Assembly: GCA_021737785.1 (NCBI GenBank)
Contig: JAIPDI010000010.1
Coordinates: 42,960-106,959, forward strand
DNA length: 64,000 bases
Reading direction: 5' to 3'
From: Deltaproteobacteria bacterium
GTDB lineage: Bacteria; Desulfobacterota; DSM-4660; Desulfatiglandales; Desulfatiglandaceae
Position numbers and translations under genes: made by a program. Shown piece after piece: positions 1 to 9,129 of the stretch; position 1 is the first letter of the stretch; the number at the start of each line of letters is the position of its first letter. The notes below the pieces were generated by a model. That model made no database searches and had not been told where the DNA came from. It saw only the letters and a program-made list of their open reading frames with translations.

Positions 1-2
1 AC

Positions 3-335
3 CACAATCTTGCAGGCATTGTTGACAGGGTAAAATGTAAGACCTGCGGGAGCGAGCACAAATACCATCCTGACAAGAAAAAGGCTCCTGCCAGGACCCT
101 CAAACAGAAGAAACGTCCGGTCCCCAAAAAGAAGGATTTAACCAGGGACTTTGCGAACCTGGCTGAAAAGTTCAAGGAAAAGCCATCAATAGCGTACAGC
201 ATATCGGCATCGTTTGAGCCGGACGATGTGATCGACCACAAGACCTTTGGAAGGGGGATCGTGACAAGTGTCTCCCATGAAAAGATGGAGGTCGTTTTTT
301 TCGAAGGACCCCGCATCCTTGCATGCAACCGGTAG
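3..335 (+). CDS. C-terminal part of a conserved hypothetical protein (partial)
   Basis: The reading frame is open from the window edge and ends at a TAG. It gives 110 residues with no start codon inside, so the gene begins upstream of the window. A single CxxC knuckle (CKTCG) near the start suggests half of a small zinc ribbon. A Lys/Pro-rich linker follows. The tail, with DDVIDHKTFGRGIV and then a short beta-rich end, resembles the Tudor-like fold at the C-terminus of UvrD/PcrA-type proteins and of small zinc-ribbon proteins common in Desulfobacterota. No enzyme function can be assigned. The gene to its right is on the opposite strand and convergent. Confidence 0.6.
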   Translation, partial: HNLAGIVDRVKCKTCGSEHKYHPDKKKAPARTLKQKKRPVPKKKDLTRDFANLAEKFKEKPSIAYSISASFEPDDVIDHKTFGRGIVTSVSHEKMEVVFFEGPRILACNR

Positions 336-432
336 AAAACATATCCCTTATTTGGGCAGCCCCCACGGTTGATCTTTCAACCAAATAACCTCATCCCCGG
401 TGTGTTCGCAAATACACGGGAATGGGTTTTAT

Positions 433-1224
433 TCAAGGCACTTCCTCCCACGAAAAGGTCCCCTGACGGGTGATGACGTTGCATGCCCTGGCCACAGAGA
501 CCGTGTGGTGATGAGACACGTCCATCAGGGCCCAATCCAACCCGGCCGAGGCAACCATCGGGAGGTACACGGCCTCCATCACTCGTCTTTTTTCTTTCGG
601 ACCTCTGCCGCTTGTCAGATTGGACAGCCCCACGACGGTCTTGACCGGACAACCCAGGAGTTCCGGCAGCATCCGGATGACCGTCAGAAGTTCCATGGCC
701 TGCCTTGGCCCATCCTCCCACATCAGGGGGACCAGTACCGGATCGATAATCAGCCGCTCAGGTTCAATGCCCTTTTCATGCAATGCCTCAAGTAGCTGAA
801 CCGCCAGTGAGAGGCGTTCGTCGGCATTGCCCGGCACCCTCCCGGTTGGATCAAGGAGAAAGCCTATGATATCGCAATCAAACCTTGAGGCGAGGGGGAG
901 GATTTTTTCGATCTTGGCTGGCTCCAATGAAAACCCGTTGAGGATCGGTTTCTGTCTGCATACCCGAAGACCAGCGGCCATGGCCGAAGGATTGGAGGTA
1001 TCCAGCGAGAGGGGAAGATGACATACCTCCTGAACCGCCTCCACAAGAAAGGCCATTTTCGTTTCACCATCCCGCGTCAGCAGGCCTGGATTGATATCAA
1101 TGATGTCGGCCCCCGCCTGTTCACAGTGTCTTGCCAGGGCCTGAATAGGCAAGGGGTCCATCTCATCCAAGGCCTGTGCGATCCGTGGATCCGTAATCTG
1201 AATATTGTCGGCAATAATCTGCAT
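433..1224 (-). CDS. acsE: Methyltetrahydrofolate:corrinoid methyltransferase (AcsE-like, pterin-binding)
   Basis: A 263-residue pterin-binding TIM-barrel protein. It has the DIIDINPG strand near residue 45, PLSLDTSNP near 75, and KTVVGLSNLTSGRG near 195, all typical of dihydropteroate-synthase-fold methyltransferases. Family members of this length without a B12 domain move the methyl group of methyl-tetrahydrofolate to a corrinoid iron-sulfur protein in the Wood-Ljungdahl pathway. This fits the MetF/MetV genes elsewhere in the window. I chose the second ATG, because GTAGGG lies just upstream of it and the first ATG (1242) has no ribosome site. A methyltransferase for another corrinoid protein remains possible. 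It stands alone, on the same strand as the GMP synthetase-like gene. Confidence 0.75.
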   Translation of the reverse strand: MQIIADNIQITDPRIAQALDEMDPLPIQALARHCEQAGADIIDINPGLLTRDGETKMAFLVEAVQEVCHLPLSLDTSNPSAMAAGLRVCRQKPILNGFSLEPAKIEKILPLASRFDCDIIGFLLDPTGRVPGNADERLSLAVQLLEALHEKGIEPERLIIDPVLVPLMWEDGPRQAMELLTVIRMLPELLGCPVKTVVGLSNLTSGRGPKEKRRVMEAVYLPMVASAGLDWALMDVSHHHTVSVARACNVITRQGTFSWEEVP

Positions 1225-1303
1225 AGATGACCCTACATCCAAGGCCAGGCCTTATTTACGATATCGGCGCACGGCCTTTTGTCCATGACTCCGGAATTCT
1301 GGA

Positions 1304-2266
1304 TTACACCGCTTCGATGGTGGAAGGCGGCTTTGTGGCAATATTGTAGGTGACGCTGACGATGCCGGGGACCTCGCGAATAATGTCGCTGGCAAGTTGT
1401 TCAAGGGTTTCGAACGAAAGACGTGTCGGTGTCGCGGTCCGCGCGTCCACGCTGTCCCAGCAGCGCACCTCGATCTGCCGGCCGAAATCCCGCTTGCCGT
1501 CGCGCACGCCGGTGACGCGATCTTCATGAAGAATTCCCATGTACTGGAAAGCGCCGGTGTTTTTCAGCAGCCGCTCCACAACGACCGTTGCCTTGCGCAC
1601 CGTCTCAATGCGTTCCGGGGTGGCTTCTCCGATCACCCGCGCAGAAAGCGCCGGACCCGGAAAGGGGATGCGCTCAAACAGTTCGGAAGGGAGACCAAGC
1701 GCCTTGCCGATCTTCCGGACGCCGTCTTTGCGAAGCTGGATCAGCGGCTCGATGATCTGATAGCCGAAGGCCTCCTGTGGATCAATGCCGAGCTGTTCGA
1801 AAACATTGTGTTGCCGTTTGATCCCTGCAACGGTTTCATCCACGTCTGTCAGAATCGTCCCCTGAAGCAGATGTTTGGCGCCGCTTTCTTTGACAATGCG
1901 CCCGAAGACCGTACTGTAGAAGGTCTGCCGGATCGCTTCCCGCTTCTCTTCCGGGTCGGTGATCCCTTTGAGGGCTGAAAAAAACGCCTCCCTGGCATCC
2001 ACCACGTCAACCATGACACCGAGGTCCCTGAAAAAACCGACCACCTGTTCGGATTCCCCTTCGCGCATGAGACCGTTTTCGATGAATACGGTCTTCAGCT
2101 GATTTCCCAGGGCGCGATGCCCGAGCATGGTCACGGTGGACGAATCGACGCCCCCGGAGAGGGCGTTTATGGCCATCCCTTCCCCCACAGCGGCCTTGAT
2201 CTCCCCAACCTTTTCCTGGATGAAGTGTTCGGTGTTCAAGTCTTGCACAGCGATTTCCCTGATCAT
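1304..2266 (-). CDS. guaA: Stand-alone GMP synthetase ATP-pyrophosphatase subunit (GuaA C-terminal half)
   Basis: A 320-residue protein that matches only the synthetase half of GMP synthase. It has the PP-loop LSGGVDSST near residue 36, then IPFPGPALSARVIGE, and ends in the classic C-terminus with TKPPSTIE. The glutamine amidotransferase domain found in the roughly 510-aa bacterial enzyme is absent. This two-subunit layout is normal in archaea (GuaAa + GuaAb). The start is fixed by GAGGAGG six bases upstream; the frame runs further 5' without a ribosome site. Without a glutaminase partner it would use ammonia or a subunit encoded elsewhere. It could also be a second, specialised copy beside a full-length guaA. 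Confidence 0.85.
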   Translation of the reverse strand: MIREIAVQDLNTEHFIQEKVGEIKAAVGEGMAINALSGGVDSSTVTMLGHRALGNQLKTVFIENGLMREGESEQVVGFFRDLGVMVDVVDAREAFFSALKGITDPEEKREAIRQTFYSTVFGRIVKESGAKHLLQGTILTDVDETVAGIKRQHNVFEQLGIDPQEAFGYQIIEPLIQLRKDGVRKIGKALGLPSELFERIPFPGPALSARVIGEATPERIETVRKATVVVERLLKNTGAFQYMGILHEDRVTGVRDGKRDFGRQIEVRCWDSVDARTATPTRLSFETLEQLASDIIREVPGIVSVTYNIATKPPSTIEAV

Positions 2267-2466
2267 GGGGCATCCTCCTCTGAATGGTGAACTTTTATTT
2301 AGAATTCCTGGTATTGTCATACAACAATTCGTCTTGACCTCAAATGGCCACCCATCCCTGTAACAATAAAGGGCTAAACTGTTACTTAGTACCCGAACGG
2401 AAACCCGAAAAATCAAGAAACTGTGAAATATGAGAAGAGGTTCTGTTAATGAAAATTTTGTTCCAT

Positions 2467-2487
2467 CAATTTTCAATTTTCAATTCT
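2467..2487. repeat. Heptamer tandem repeat, 3 units
   Basis: Units CAATTTT, CAATTTT, CAATTCT follow one another without gaps. This is one of many spacers here with seven-base periodicity. Confidence 0.6.
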
Positions 2488-2500
2488 TGAATATTCAATT

Positions 2501-2529
2501 GTGCCTGAACGGGGTTTTCGTTCAGGCAC
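2501..2529. terminator. Perfect inverted repeat, possible terminator
   Basis: GTGCCTGAACG (2501-2511) pairs fully with CGTTCAGGCAC (2519-2529) around a 7-base loop. On the plus strand it is followed by TTCTTAT, and on the minus strand by an A/T-mixed run, so there is no classic U-tract on either side. It could end transcription of the minus-strand NIL-ferredoxin gene before the guaA-like gene. Confidence 0.4.
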
Positions 2530-2856
2530 TTCTTATACGCACGATGCCTCTGCATACGCCCTTCTCGCTTCAATGACAATCTTGATGCCGCCACTGGGCA
2601 CCACCACCGAAATGATTAACCCTATGGCGAGGTCAGGAAGGCGTGCCGGCTGGGTGTTGATTACGATGGATACGAATACCTAACAGTCGACGAGGGCGGG
2701 CGGATTGGGCCAAGGGGAGGCATTGCCGGATTGTGGAGTCCCGGCCTCTGGTGTGCTGCTGGAGACTGAAAACCCGGGCGTCCTGAAGGGGCAGCCCATA
2801 GATGGGCTTGTCCTTATGTGAAAATCCTTGGCTGCAGTCCATCCGGGTCAGCCGGA

Positions 2857-3282
2857 TCATTCCAGAAGGACCTTGTTGAAGCTGACCTCCATGGCACCGG
2901 CCGGGCAGGCGGGAACGCACCATTCGCAGGCGCTGCACCGTTCATTGTCAAATATCACCTCCATCTCGGGCCGCTTGATATAAAGGGCCCCCGTGGGGCA
3001 TACCGCCGTGCAGGCCCCGCACTGAATGCATTTCTTTTCATTGCGCCGGATATCCTGCCCGATGCTCTCCACCTTGATCCCGATGCTCTTCAAGTATTGG
3101 ACGCCCTTTTGAAAATTCTTCCGGTGACCGCTCAGTTGCAGCACCATCAGACCTTCTTTTCTCGGATAGATGACGGCCTTGAGGATATTGAAAGAGAGAT
3201 CGAATTTCTTGACGAGATTGACCGCGATCGGTTCATCCACGATCTTTTTGGGAAACCTGAGGGAAAGCATTTTTGAATACAT
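2857..3282 (-). CDS. NIL-domain plus 2x[4Fe-4S] ferredoxin
   Basis: A 141-residue protein. Residues 1-75 form a NIL domain, the small ferredoxin-like fold also found at the end of methionine ABC transporter ATPases. Residues 80-141 hold two clusters of CxxCxxCxxxCP type (CIQCGACTAVCP and CSACEWCVPACP). In methanogens and sulfate reducers such proteins work with a COG1900 protein in making homocysteine from aspartate semialdehyde. No COG1900 gene is adjacent here, so that role is inferred from the family only. GGAGAA sits before the first ATG, which I take as the start. The aminotransferase upstream is only 19 bases away on the same strand and probably co-transcribed. Confidence 0.85.
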   Translation of the reverse strand: MYSKMLSLRFPKKIVDEPIAVNLVKKFDLSFNILKAVIYPRKEGLMVLQLSGHRKNFQKGVQYLKSIGIKVESIGQDIRRNEKKCIQCGACTAVCPTGALYIKRPEMEVIFDNERCSACEWCVPACPAGAMEVSFNKVLLE

Positions 3283-3301
3283 TTCTTTTCTCCGTGGATC
3301 G

Positions 3302-4480
3302 TCAATACCTCTCGATCACCCTCTTAAACCCCGGCAGCGCCCCTTCGATGACCCGGTCCGAGACGCAGTAGGCGATCCGGAAGTGACCCGGACCGCCGAA
3401 ACCGGTCCCCGGAACGGTCAGGATATTCTCCTCCTGGAGCGCGGCCACAAAGGCCACATCGTCCGCCATGGGCGTCTTGGGAAAGAGATAGAAGGCCCCT
3501 TCCGGCTTTATGATGTCGTAACCAAATGATGCCAGGGCCTCGCACAGCCGGTCTCGCTTCTGCTGATAGATCGAAATGTCCACACTCTCGTTGAGGAGCC
3601 GCGCAATGGCCCGCTGCATCATGGCCGGGGCATTCACATATCCCAGGACCCGGTTACAGAGGACCATCCCGGACAGGACCATGGCCTTGTCCGAGATCTC
3701 CGGATGGGCAGCGGCATAGCCGATCCGTTCACCCGGAAGCGACAGGTCCTTTGAAAAGGAGGTCACCAGAAAGGTCTCAGGATATGCATCAAAGACGCTC
3801 GGCACTGAAATGCCGTCATAAACGATCTTCCGATAGGGTTCATCAGAGATGAGATAGATCGGCTGACCGAACTTTCCGGTGTAATGGGTCAGGAGACGGC
3901 CCAATTCTTTCAAGTCCTCTTCCGGGTAGACCTTTCCCGTCGGATTGTTGGGGGAATTGATGAGGACGGCACGTGTCTTTTCATTGATGGCCGCTTCCAT
4001 CGCATCAAAATCAAATGAAAAATCGGGTTGGGTCTCCACCAGCCTCGGCACGCCCTGATGATTATCCAGGTAGAAATTGTATTCCACGAAATAGGGTTTC
4101 GGGATCACGACCTCTTCTCCGGGGTTCAGGATCGTCTTCAAGACCACGTTGAGGGCCCCCCCGGCCCCCACGGTCATCACGATCTCATCGGGCGAAAAAC
4201 GGGGCCTGTTATACGTATTCAGATACTCAGCAACGGCCTGTCGCGTCTCCACCAGGCCGGCATTGGACATGTAGGCATGCTGTCCGGGAGTCGTATCCCT
4301 CACCAGATCCTCAAAGACTTCCCGGACCTTGGCAGGGGGTTCCAGATTGGGGTTCCCCAGGCTGAAGTCAAAGACCCTATCGGCGCCGTATCGGGCCTTC
4401 CTTTTGGCGCCTTCTTCAAACATCTTTCTGATCCAGGACGATTTTTCGATGGCCCCTTGGATTTTCTTGGATACGGACAT
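3302..4480 (-). CDS. Class I/II pyridoxal-phosphate aminotransferase
   Basis: A 392-residue fold-type I aminotransferase. Visible landmarks are FSLGNPNLEPP at the N-terminus, the NSPNNPTGK motif near residue 175, SDEPYR near 213 and the PLP lysine in SFSKDLSLPGERIGY near 245. The C-terminal PEGAFYLFPK segment is also family-typical. Such proteins transaminate aspartate or related amino acids with 2-oxoglutarate; the exact substrate cannot be read from sequence. It lies 19 bases upstream of the NIL-ferredoxin gene. Together they may form a small amino-acid (aspartate/homocysteine) unit, but this is inference. Confidence 0.85.
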   Translation of the reverse strand: MSVSKKIQGAIEKSSWIRKMFEEGAKRKARYGADRVFDFSLGNPNLEPPAKVREVFEDLVRDTTPGQHAYMSNAGLVETRQAVAEYLNTYNRPRFSPDEIVMTVGAGGALNVVLKTILNPGEEVVIPKPYFVEYNFYLDNHQGVPRLVETQPDFSFDFDAMEAAINEKTRAVLINSPNNPTGKVYPEEDLKELGRLLTHYTGKFGQPIYLISDEPYRKIVYDGISVPSVFDAYPETFLVTSFSKDLSLPGERIGYAAAHPEISDKAMVLSGMVLCNRVLGYVNAPAMMQRAIARLLNESVDISIYQQKRDRLCEALASFGYDIIKPEGAFYLFPKTPMADDVAFVAALQEENILTVPGTGFGGPGHFRIAYCVSDRVIEGALPGFKRVIERY

Positions 4481-4819
4481 ACGCTTCTCCTTGATGACTA
4501 AGGTGGGATTTCCGGCTCGACAACGGGAATCAAATAATCAGGGGAGTTTGCCCTCTCTTCCTTGCGCCTTGCGCCTTGCGCCTTTAGAGCATAACCTTTT
4601 GGTTCCGCTTGTCAACAAAATATTGCGCCAGGGACCCTGCCGCGGTGCGGGCAGGCGCTGAAATCATCTTGACACGGTTTCAGGGTTCTTTTATAGCTTT
4701 ATATAGGAAATCAGACGCCCCACATGCTGACAAGAGAGGGCGTCGACATACGAAACGGAACCCCCGGCAGACGTCATCTGCCGGGGTTCCGATCTATGCT
4801 CAAGGACGGAGACAATTCC
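4481..4819. other. Divergent intergenic region with heptamer repeat
   Basis: About 340 bases between the divergently transcribed aminotransferase and phosphofructokinase genes, so promoters for both should lie here. A CTTGCGC array sits at 4561-4581. No RNA gene is evident. Confidence 0.5.
4561..4581. repeat. Heptamer tandem repeat, 3 perfect units
   Basis: CTTGCGC is repeated three times exactly, then decays into CTTT. It lies between divergent genes. Confidence 0.7.
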
Positions 4820-5995
4820 ATGAAAAAAAATGCGAAGAAAAAACCGACGATTGCCATTCTGACCGGTGGTGGGGACGTCCCCGGCCTGAATCCCTGCATC
4901 AAGACGCTGGTATATCGGGCCGCGAGCGAAGGGATTCAGACCTTCGGTATCCGACGGGGATGGGCCGGGATACTCAATTATAATCCGGATAATCCCAAGG
5001 CCTCCAAGGGCTGGGTCCAGAAACTTACGCCCGCGGAGGTCCGCACCATCGACCGTTCCGGAGGGACCTATCTCCACACCTCAAGGACCAATCCAAGCGC
5101 TGTCAAGGAAAAGGATGTCCCTGAATTTCTCAGGAGTGAATTTAAGGAGGGAGATTTGGCCCATGATTTCACCTCCCACTGCATCAGGGGCCTCGAACAT
5201 CTCGGGGTTGACGCCGTAATCCCGATCGGCGGGGACGATACCTTGAGTTTCGCAGAACGGCTCCACAAAGAAGGCTTCCCCGTCATTGCCATCCCTAAGA
5301 CCATGGACAACGATGTCTTCGGCACCGATTACTGTATCGGGTTTTCCACTGCCGTGACCCGCGGGGTAAGCTTTATCCATGCCCTCCGGACATGCACCGG
5401 TTCCCATGAGCGGATAGCGGTGATCGAACTCTTCGGGCGGTACTGCGGGGAGACCTCCCTGATATCGGCCTACCTGGCCGGAGTCGACCGGGCCATCATC
5501 TCCGAGGTCCCCTTCGAACCAGAGAAACTGGCCCACCTGATCATGAAAGACAAGAAGGACAACCCGAAAAATTATGCCATGATCACCATATCCGAGGGCG
5601 CCAGGATCATCGGCGGGGACATGTTCCTCTCGGGTGAATGCGATGCCTTCGGACATCGGCGTCTCGGCGGTATCGGCGAAGAAACAGGCGCCATTTTAAA
5701 GACACTGACCGGTCAGGACGTGCTCAATCAGCGGCTGTCTTACCTCATGAGGAGCGGGTCTCCAGACTCCCTGGACCTCATGGTCGCCGTCAACTTCGCC
5801 AACATGTCCATCGACCTTTTTCTGAAGAAGACTTTCGGCCGGCTGGTGGCCCTGACCAACGGGAACTATGTGGACATCCCCCTGAGCAGCATTACCACAG
5901 GCCAGAAGCGGGTGGACGTGCGTGAACTCTACGACATTGCGGAATACCGCCCCAAGGTAAGGCATGTGAGCGGTAAGCCCATGTTTTTGTATTGA
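4820..5995 (+). CDS. pfkA: 6-phosphofructokinase, PPi-type fingerprint
   Basis: A 391-residue phosphofructokinase. GGGDVPGLN near residue 15 binds the phosphoryl donor, PKTMDND near 160 carries the catalytic aspartates, and GRYCGE near 200 binds fructose 6-phosphate. The donor loop reads GGDDT and the catalytic loop begins with PKT. Asp at the E. coli position 104 together with Lys at position 124 is the known signature of pyrophosphate-dependent enzymes; ATP enzymes have Gly at 104. The reaction is then reversible and could serve gluconeogenesis as well as glycolysis. The start is chosen at the ATG after ACGGAGA; the frame is open 32 codons further up without a ribosome site. Confidence 0.88.
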   Translation: MKKNAKKKPTIAILTGGGDVPGLNPCIKTLVYRAASEGIQTFGIRRGWAGILNYNPDNPKASKGWVQKLTPAEVRTIDRSGGTYLHTSRTNPSAVKEKDVPEFLRSEFKEGDLAHDFTSHCIRGLEHLGVDAVIPIGGDDTLSFAERLHKEGFPVIAIPKTMDNDVFGTDYCIGFSTAVTRGVSFIHALRTCTGSHERIAVIELFGRYCGETSLISAYLAGVDRAIISEVPFEPEKLAHLIMKDKKDNPKNYAMITISEGARIIGGDMFLSGECDAFGHRRLGGIGEETGAILKTLTGQDVLNQRLSYLMRSGSPDSLDLMVAVNFANMSIDLFLKKTFGRLVALTNGNYVDIPLSSITTGQKRVDVRELYDIAEYRPKVRHVSGKPMFLY

Positions 5996-6075
5996 GATGT
6001 AACAAAAAAAGCTAAAGCAGGTAGTCTGGAGAGCCTCAAGCTGAAAGGGCAGGAATTGCGATATCAACTTCTGCT

Positions 6076-6096
6076 TTCACACTTCACACTTCATAC
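6076..6096. repeat. Heptamer tandem repeat, 3 units
   Basis: Units TTCACAC, TTCACAC, TTCATAC lie just upstream of the ispG ribosome site. Confidence 0.65.
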
Positions 6097-6123
6097 TTGT
6101 TTTCCGGATTGGAGCAACACCTC

Positions 6124-7191
6124 ATGCCTTTTACTGAAGACCGAAAACAGACGCGCCAGATCCATGTGGGCAATGTCCCGATCGGCGGAAATGCGCCCAT
6201 TGCGGTGCAGTCCATGACCAACACCGATACCCGGGATGTCTTTGCCACGGTCCATCAGATCGAGCGGCTCTCAGGGGCCGGGTGCGAGATAATCCGGCTG
6301 GCCATCCCCGACGAGGAGGCCGTGACCGCCTTCGGTCTTATCCGGGGAAAGGTGGATGTTCCGCTTATCGCCGATATTCATTTTGATCACCGTCTGGCCC
6401 TGGGCGTCCTGAAGGCCGGGGCCGACGGGCTCAGGATCAACCCGGGCAATATCGGGACCCGCAACGCGGTGGAAAAGGTGGTCCGGGCGGCCCGGGAACG
6501 GGAGGCCCCGATCCGGATCGGGGTCAACGGGGGATCCCTCCACAAAGATATTCTCGCCAGATACGGAGGGCCTACGCCTGAGGCCATGGTCGAAAGCGCC
6601 ATGGAACATATCCGATTCCTGGAGTCGATGGACTTCGGCCTGATGAAGATATCCCTGAAATCATCCCATGTGAAGAATACGATTCGCGCATATGAGCTAC
6701 TGAGTGAACGGGTCGATTATCCCCTCCACCTGGGCGTTACAGAGGCGGGCGGCCTGATCGCCGGCACCGTGAAAAGCGCCATCGGGATAGGGTATCTTCT
6801 GGCAGAAGGGATCGGGGACACCTTCCGCGTCTCCCTGACCCGCGACCCGGTGGAGGAGGTCCGGGTGGCCTATGAGATCCTGAGAAGTCTTGAACTCCGG
6901 TCCCGGGGGCCCGAGATTATCTCCTGCCCCACCTGCGGCCGGTGCGAGATCGACCTTTTTTCGTTGGTCGAACAGGTGGAAAATGCCCTTTCGAACATGA
7001 CGGCCTCCCCAAAAATCGCCATCATGGGCTGTGTGGTCAACGGCCCGGGTGAGGCCAGGGAGGCCGACATCGGCATAGCAGGGGGGAGGGGGCAGGGGAT
7101 CTTGTTTAGAAAGGGAAAGGTAGTGCGGAAGATTCCGGAGAACCAGTTGGCCGAGGTGCTCATCGAGGAGGTCCGGCAACTGGCAGGATAA
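6124..7191 (+). CDS. ispG: 4-hydroxy-3-methylbut-2-enyl-diphosphate synthase IspG (GcpE)
   Basis: A 355-residue enzyme of the non-mevalonate isoprenoid pathway. It reduces methylerythritol cyclodiphosphate to HMBPP with a [4Fe-4S] cluster. The cluster ligands are visible as CPTCGRC near residue 275 and the later Cys and Glu in GCVVNGPGEA. The N-terminal TIM barrel carries VQSMTNTDT and LRINPGNIG. The length matches the bacterial two-domain form without the large plant-type insert. The start follows a GGAG; nine extra codons upstream lack support. Its electron donor is expected to be ferredoxin or flavodoxin in an anaerobe. Confidence 0.97.
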   Translation: MPFTEDRKQTRQIHVGNVPIGGNAPIAVQSMTNTDTRDVFATVHQIERLSGAGCEIIRLAIPDEEAVTAFGLIRGKVDVPLIADIHFDHRLALGVLKAGADGLRINPGNIGTRNAVEKVVRAAREREAPIRIGVNGGSLHKDILARYGGPTPEAMVESAMEHIRFLESMDFGLMKISLKSSHVKNTIRAYELLSERVDYPLHLGVTEAGGLIAGTVKSAIGIGYLLAEGIGDTFRVSLTRDPVEEVRVAYEILRSLELRSRGPEIISCPTCGRCEIDLFSLVEQVENALSNMTASPKIAIMGCVVNGPGEAREADIGIAGGRGQGILFRKGKVVRKIPENQLAEVLIEEVRQLAG

Positions 7192-7246
7192 ACCACGACC
7201 TGTGGCAAGGCGTTTTAAAAGGTTTATGCGCATGCCCGCAACCAAT

Positions 7247-7351
7247 CCCGCCCAGGCGGGACTCACACAAAGCCACGAAGCCACAAAGAGGTTATATTTT
7301 CGGCTGTTCACATGAATCATTTCTGTTCTTCTTCGTGCGTCTCTGTGTGAG
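7247..7351. other. ispG-proS spacer with nested inverted repeats
   Basis: A short hairpin (CCCGCC / GGCGGG, 7247-7260) is followed by an imperfect long-range pairing. The CACACAAAGCCACGAAG segment near 7264 is roughly complementary to CTTCGTGCGTCTCTGTGTG near 7340. There is no U-tract. It may be an mRNA processing or attenuation structure before proS. Confidence 0.3.
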
Positions 7352-7401
7352 ATATTTTTGATTCCGGTTGATCCGGTTAGGGAGGAAATTTAGAAACCAT
7401 C

Positions 7402-9129
7402 ATGCGATATACAAGCTATTTCATACCCACCCACAAGGAGGTCCCGTCGGACGCAGAGGTTATCAGCCACCAACTCATGGTCCGGGCCGGCATGATCCGC
7501 AAACTGACCTCCGGGACCTATACCTATCTGCCTTCAGGCCTCCGTGCCATTCGGAAGGTGGAGGCGATCATCCGGGAAGAGATGAACCGGGCCGGCGCCA
7601 TCGAGATCCTCATGCCTGCTGTCCAGCCGGCAGAGTTGTGGCAGGAGAGCGGCAGGTGGGAACACTATGGCCGGGAGCTGTTGCGATTCACGGACCGGCA
7701 CGATCGGGAGGCCTGTTTCGGCCCTACCCACGAGGAGGTGGTTACCGACCTGGTGCGGAAGGAAATCCACTCTTACAAGCAGATGCCGATCAATCTCTAC
7801 CAGATTCAAACCAAGTTCAGGGATGAGATACGGCCCAGATTCGGGCTCATGCGGGCCCGTGAATTTATCATGAAAGACGCCTACAGTTTTGATGTGGACG
7901 AGGAAGGGGCCAACCGAAGTTATGAGGCCATGTACGAGGCCTACACCAGAATATTTCGGCGTTGCGGTCTCTGGTTCAGGGCGGTGGAGGCGGATACCGG
8001 CACCATCGGCGGGAGTTATTCCCATGAATTCATGGTCCTGGCAGAAACCGGGGAAGACCAGATTGTCAACTGCACCCGATGTGCCTATGCGGCCAATCTT
8101 GAGAGAGCTGAGGTCCGCACCGCCGACACCCCCCATTCTCCGGAAGACGATCCCCTGCGCCCGCTCACAGAGGTTTCGACCCCCGGCATGCGGACAGTGG
8201 AAGAGGTCACCGCGTTTCTCTCTGTTTCCCCGGATCAGCTTGTGAAAACGCTCATCCTTGCCGTCGATGACCAGCCGGTTGCCGTTCTGATCAGGGGGGA
8301 TCATGACCTCAATGAGGCCAAGCTGAGGAACCTCCTGGGTGCCCAAACCGTTGAGCTGGCCCCGGAACATATGATTGAAGAGGCCACGGCCGCACCCGTC
8401 GGGTTTGCCGGTCCGGTCGGTCTCAAGGTGAAGATCGTGGCCGATGCCGCGGTCAAGGCCATGAGAAACTTTGTCACGGGCGGAAACAGGAAGGACCTCC
8501 ATCAGATAAACGTCAATCTTGAAAGGGATTTTCAGGTACACCAATTCGGCGATCTGCGCGTTATCACCCCCGGGGATCGATGCCCCAGGTGCGGGGAGGC
8601 CGTTGAATTCGGAAGGGGTATCGAGGTAGGACATATCTTCAAGCTGGGGACCAAGTACACCCGGGCCCTCAATGCCGTGTTCCTGAACCGTGAGGGCAAG
8701 GAGTCGCCCATTATCATGGGATGCTACGGCATCGGCGTCGGCAGGACCGTGGCAGCGGCTATCGAGCAGAACCACGACGCAGACGGCATCCTCTTTCCCA
8801 TCCCGATCGCACCATTTGAAGTGACGGTCCTTCCCCTTCAGATGCACGACTCAAAGGTGGTGGAAACAGCAGAGAAGATCCATGCAGAGCTGACCGGTCA
8901 CGGGATAGACACACTCCTCGATGACAGAGACGAACGGGCCGGATTTAAATTCAACGACGCCGACCTGCTCGGTATCCCGGTACGGGTGACCGTAGGGGCC
9001 AAAGGGCTCAAAAACGGGGAGGTGGAGATCAAACTGCGCTCGGAAACCGAAAGCGCGTTCGTCCCTGTTGACGCGGCACTATCTTCTGTCAGGCAGAAAG
9101 TGAAATCCCTCTATGATTCGATTGAATGA
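7402..9129 (+). CDS. proS: Prolyl-tRNA synthetase
   Basis: A 575-residue class II synthetase that charges tRNA-Pro. The N-terminal core carries [16 protein letters not shown] and [21 protein letters not shown] (motif 2 region). An editing domain of the YbaK type, which hydrolyses mischarged Ala-tRNA, lies at about residues 230-385. The motif 3 segment [17 protein letters not shown] and the anticodon-binding domain follow. Length and order match the bacterial-type enzyme (E. coli 572 aa). GGGAGGA precedes the ATG. Its last 17 bases overlap the start of the rel gene, so the two are probably translated in a coupled way. Confidence 0.97.
   Translation: MRYTSYFIPTHKEVPSDAEVISHQLMVRAGMIRKLTSGTYTYLPSGLRAIRKVEAIIREEMNRAGAIEILMPAVQPAELWQESGRWEHYGRELLRFTDRHDREACFGPTHEEVVTDLVRKEIHSYKQMPINLYQIQTKFRDEIRPRFGLMRAREFIMKDAYSFDVDEEGANRSYEAMYEAYTRIFRRCGLWFRAVEADTGTIGGSYSHEFMVLAETGEDQIVNCTRCAYAANLERAEVRTADTPHSPEDDPLRPLTEVSTPGMRTVEEVTAFLSVSPDQLVKTLILAVDDQPVAVLIRGDHDLNEAKLRNLLGAQTVELAPEHMIEEATAAPVGFAGPVGLKVKIVADAAVKAMRNFVTGGNRKDLHQINVNLERDFQVHQFGDLRVITPGDRCPRCGEAVEFGRGIEVGHIFKLGTKYTRALNAVFLNREGKESPIIMGCYGIGVGRTVAAAIEQNHDADGILFPIPIAPFEVTVLPLQMHDSKVVETAEKIHAELTGHGIDTLLDDRDERAGFKFNDADLLGIPVRVTVGAKGLKNGEVEIKLRSETESAFVPVDAALSSVRQKVKSLYDSIE

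Larger units (their letters stand above)
2267..2856. other. Intergenic stretch with an inverted repeat, no convincing gene
   Basis: About 590 bases between two minus-strand genes. It contains a run of CAATTTT-type heptamers at 2467-2487 and a perfect 11-bp inverted repeat at 2501-2529. Short frames in it (for example 2633-2938 on the minus strand) have unlikely amino-acid make-up and no ribosome site. I see no tRNA or riboswitch fold. Confidence 0.5.

Noticed and set aside
2633..2938. Minus-strand 101-aa frame downstream of the NIL-ferredoxin gene
   Set aside because: It overlaps the end of the ferredoxin gene in another frame and is Arg/Ser-rich without motif.
7534..8847. Long minus-strand frame (437 aa) across proS
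   Set aside because: It is the antisense shadow of the high-GC proS reading frame; its composition matches no protein family.
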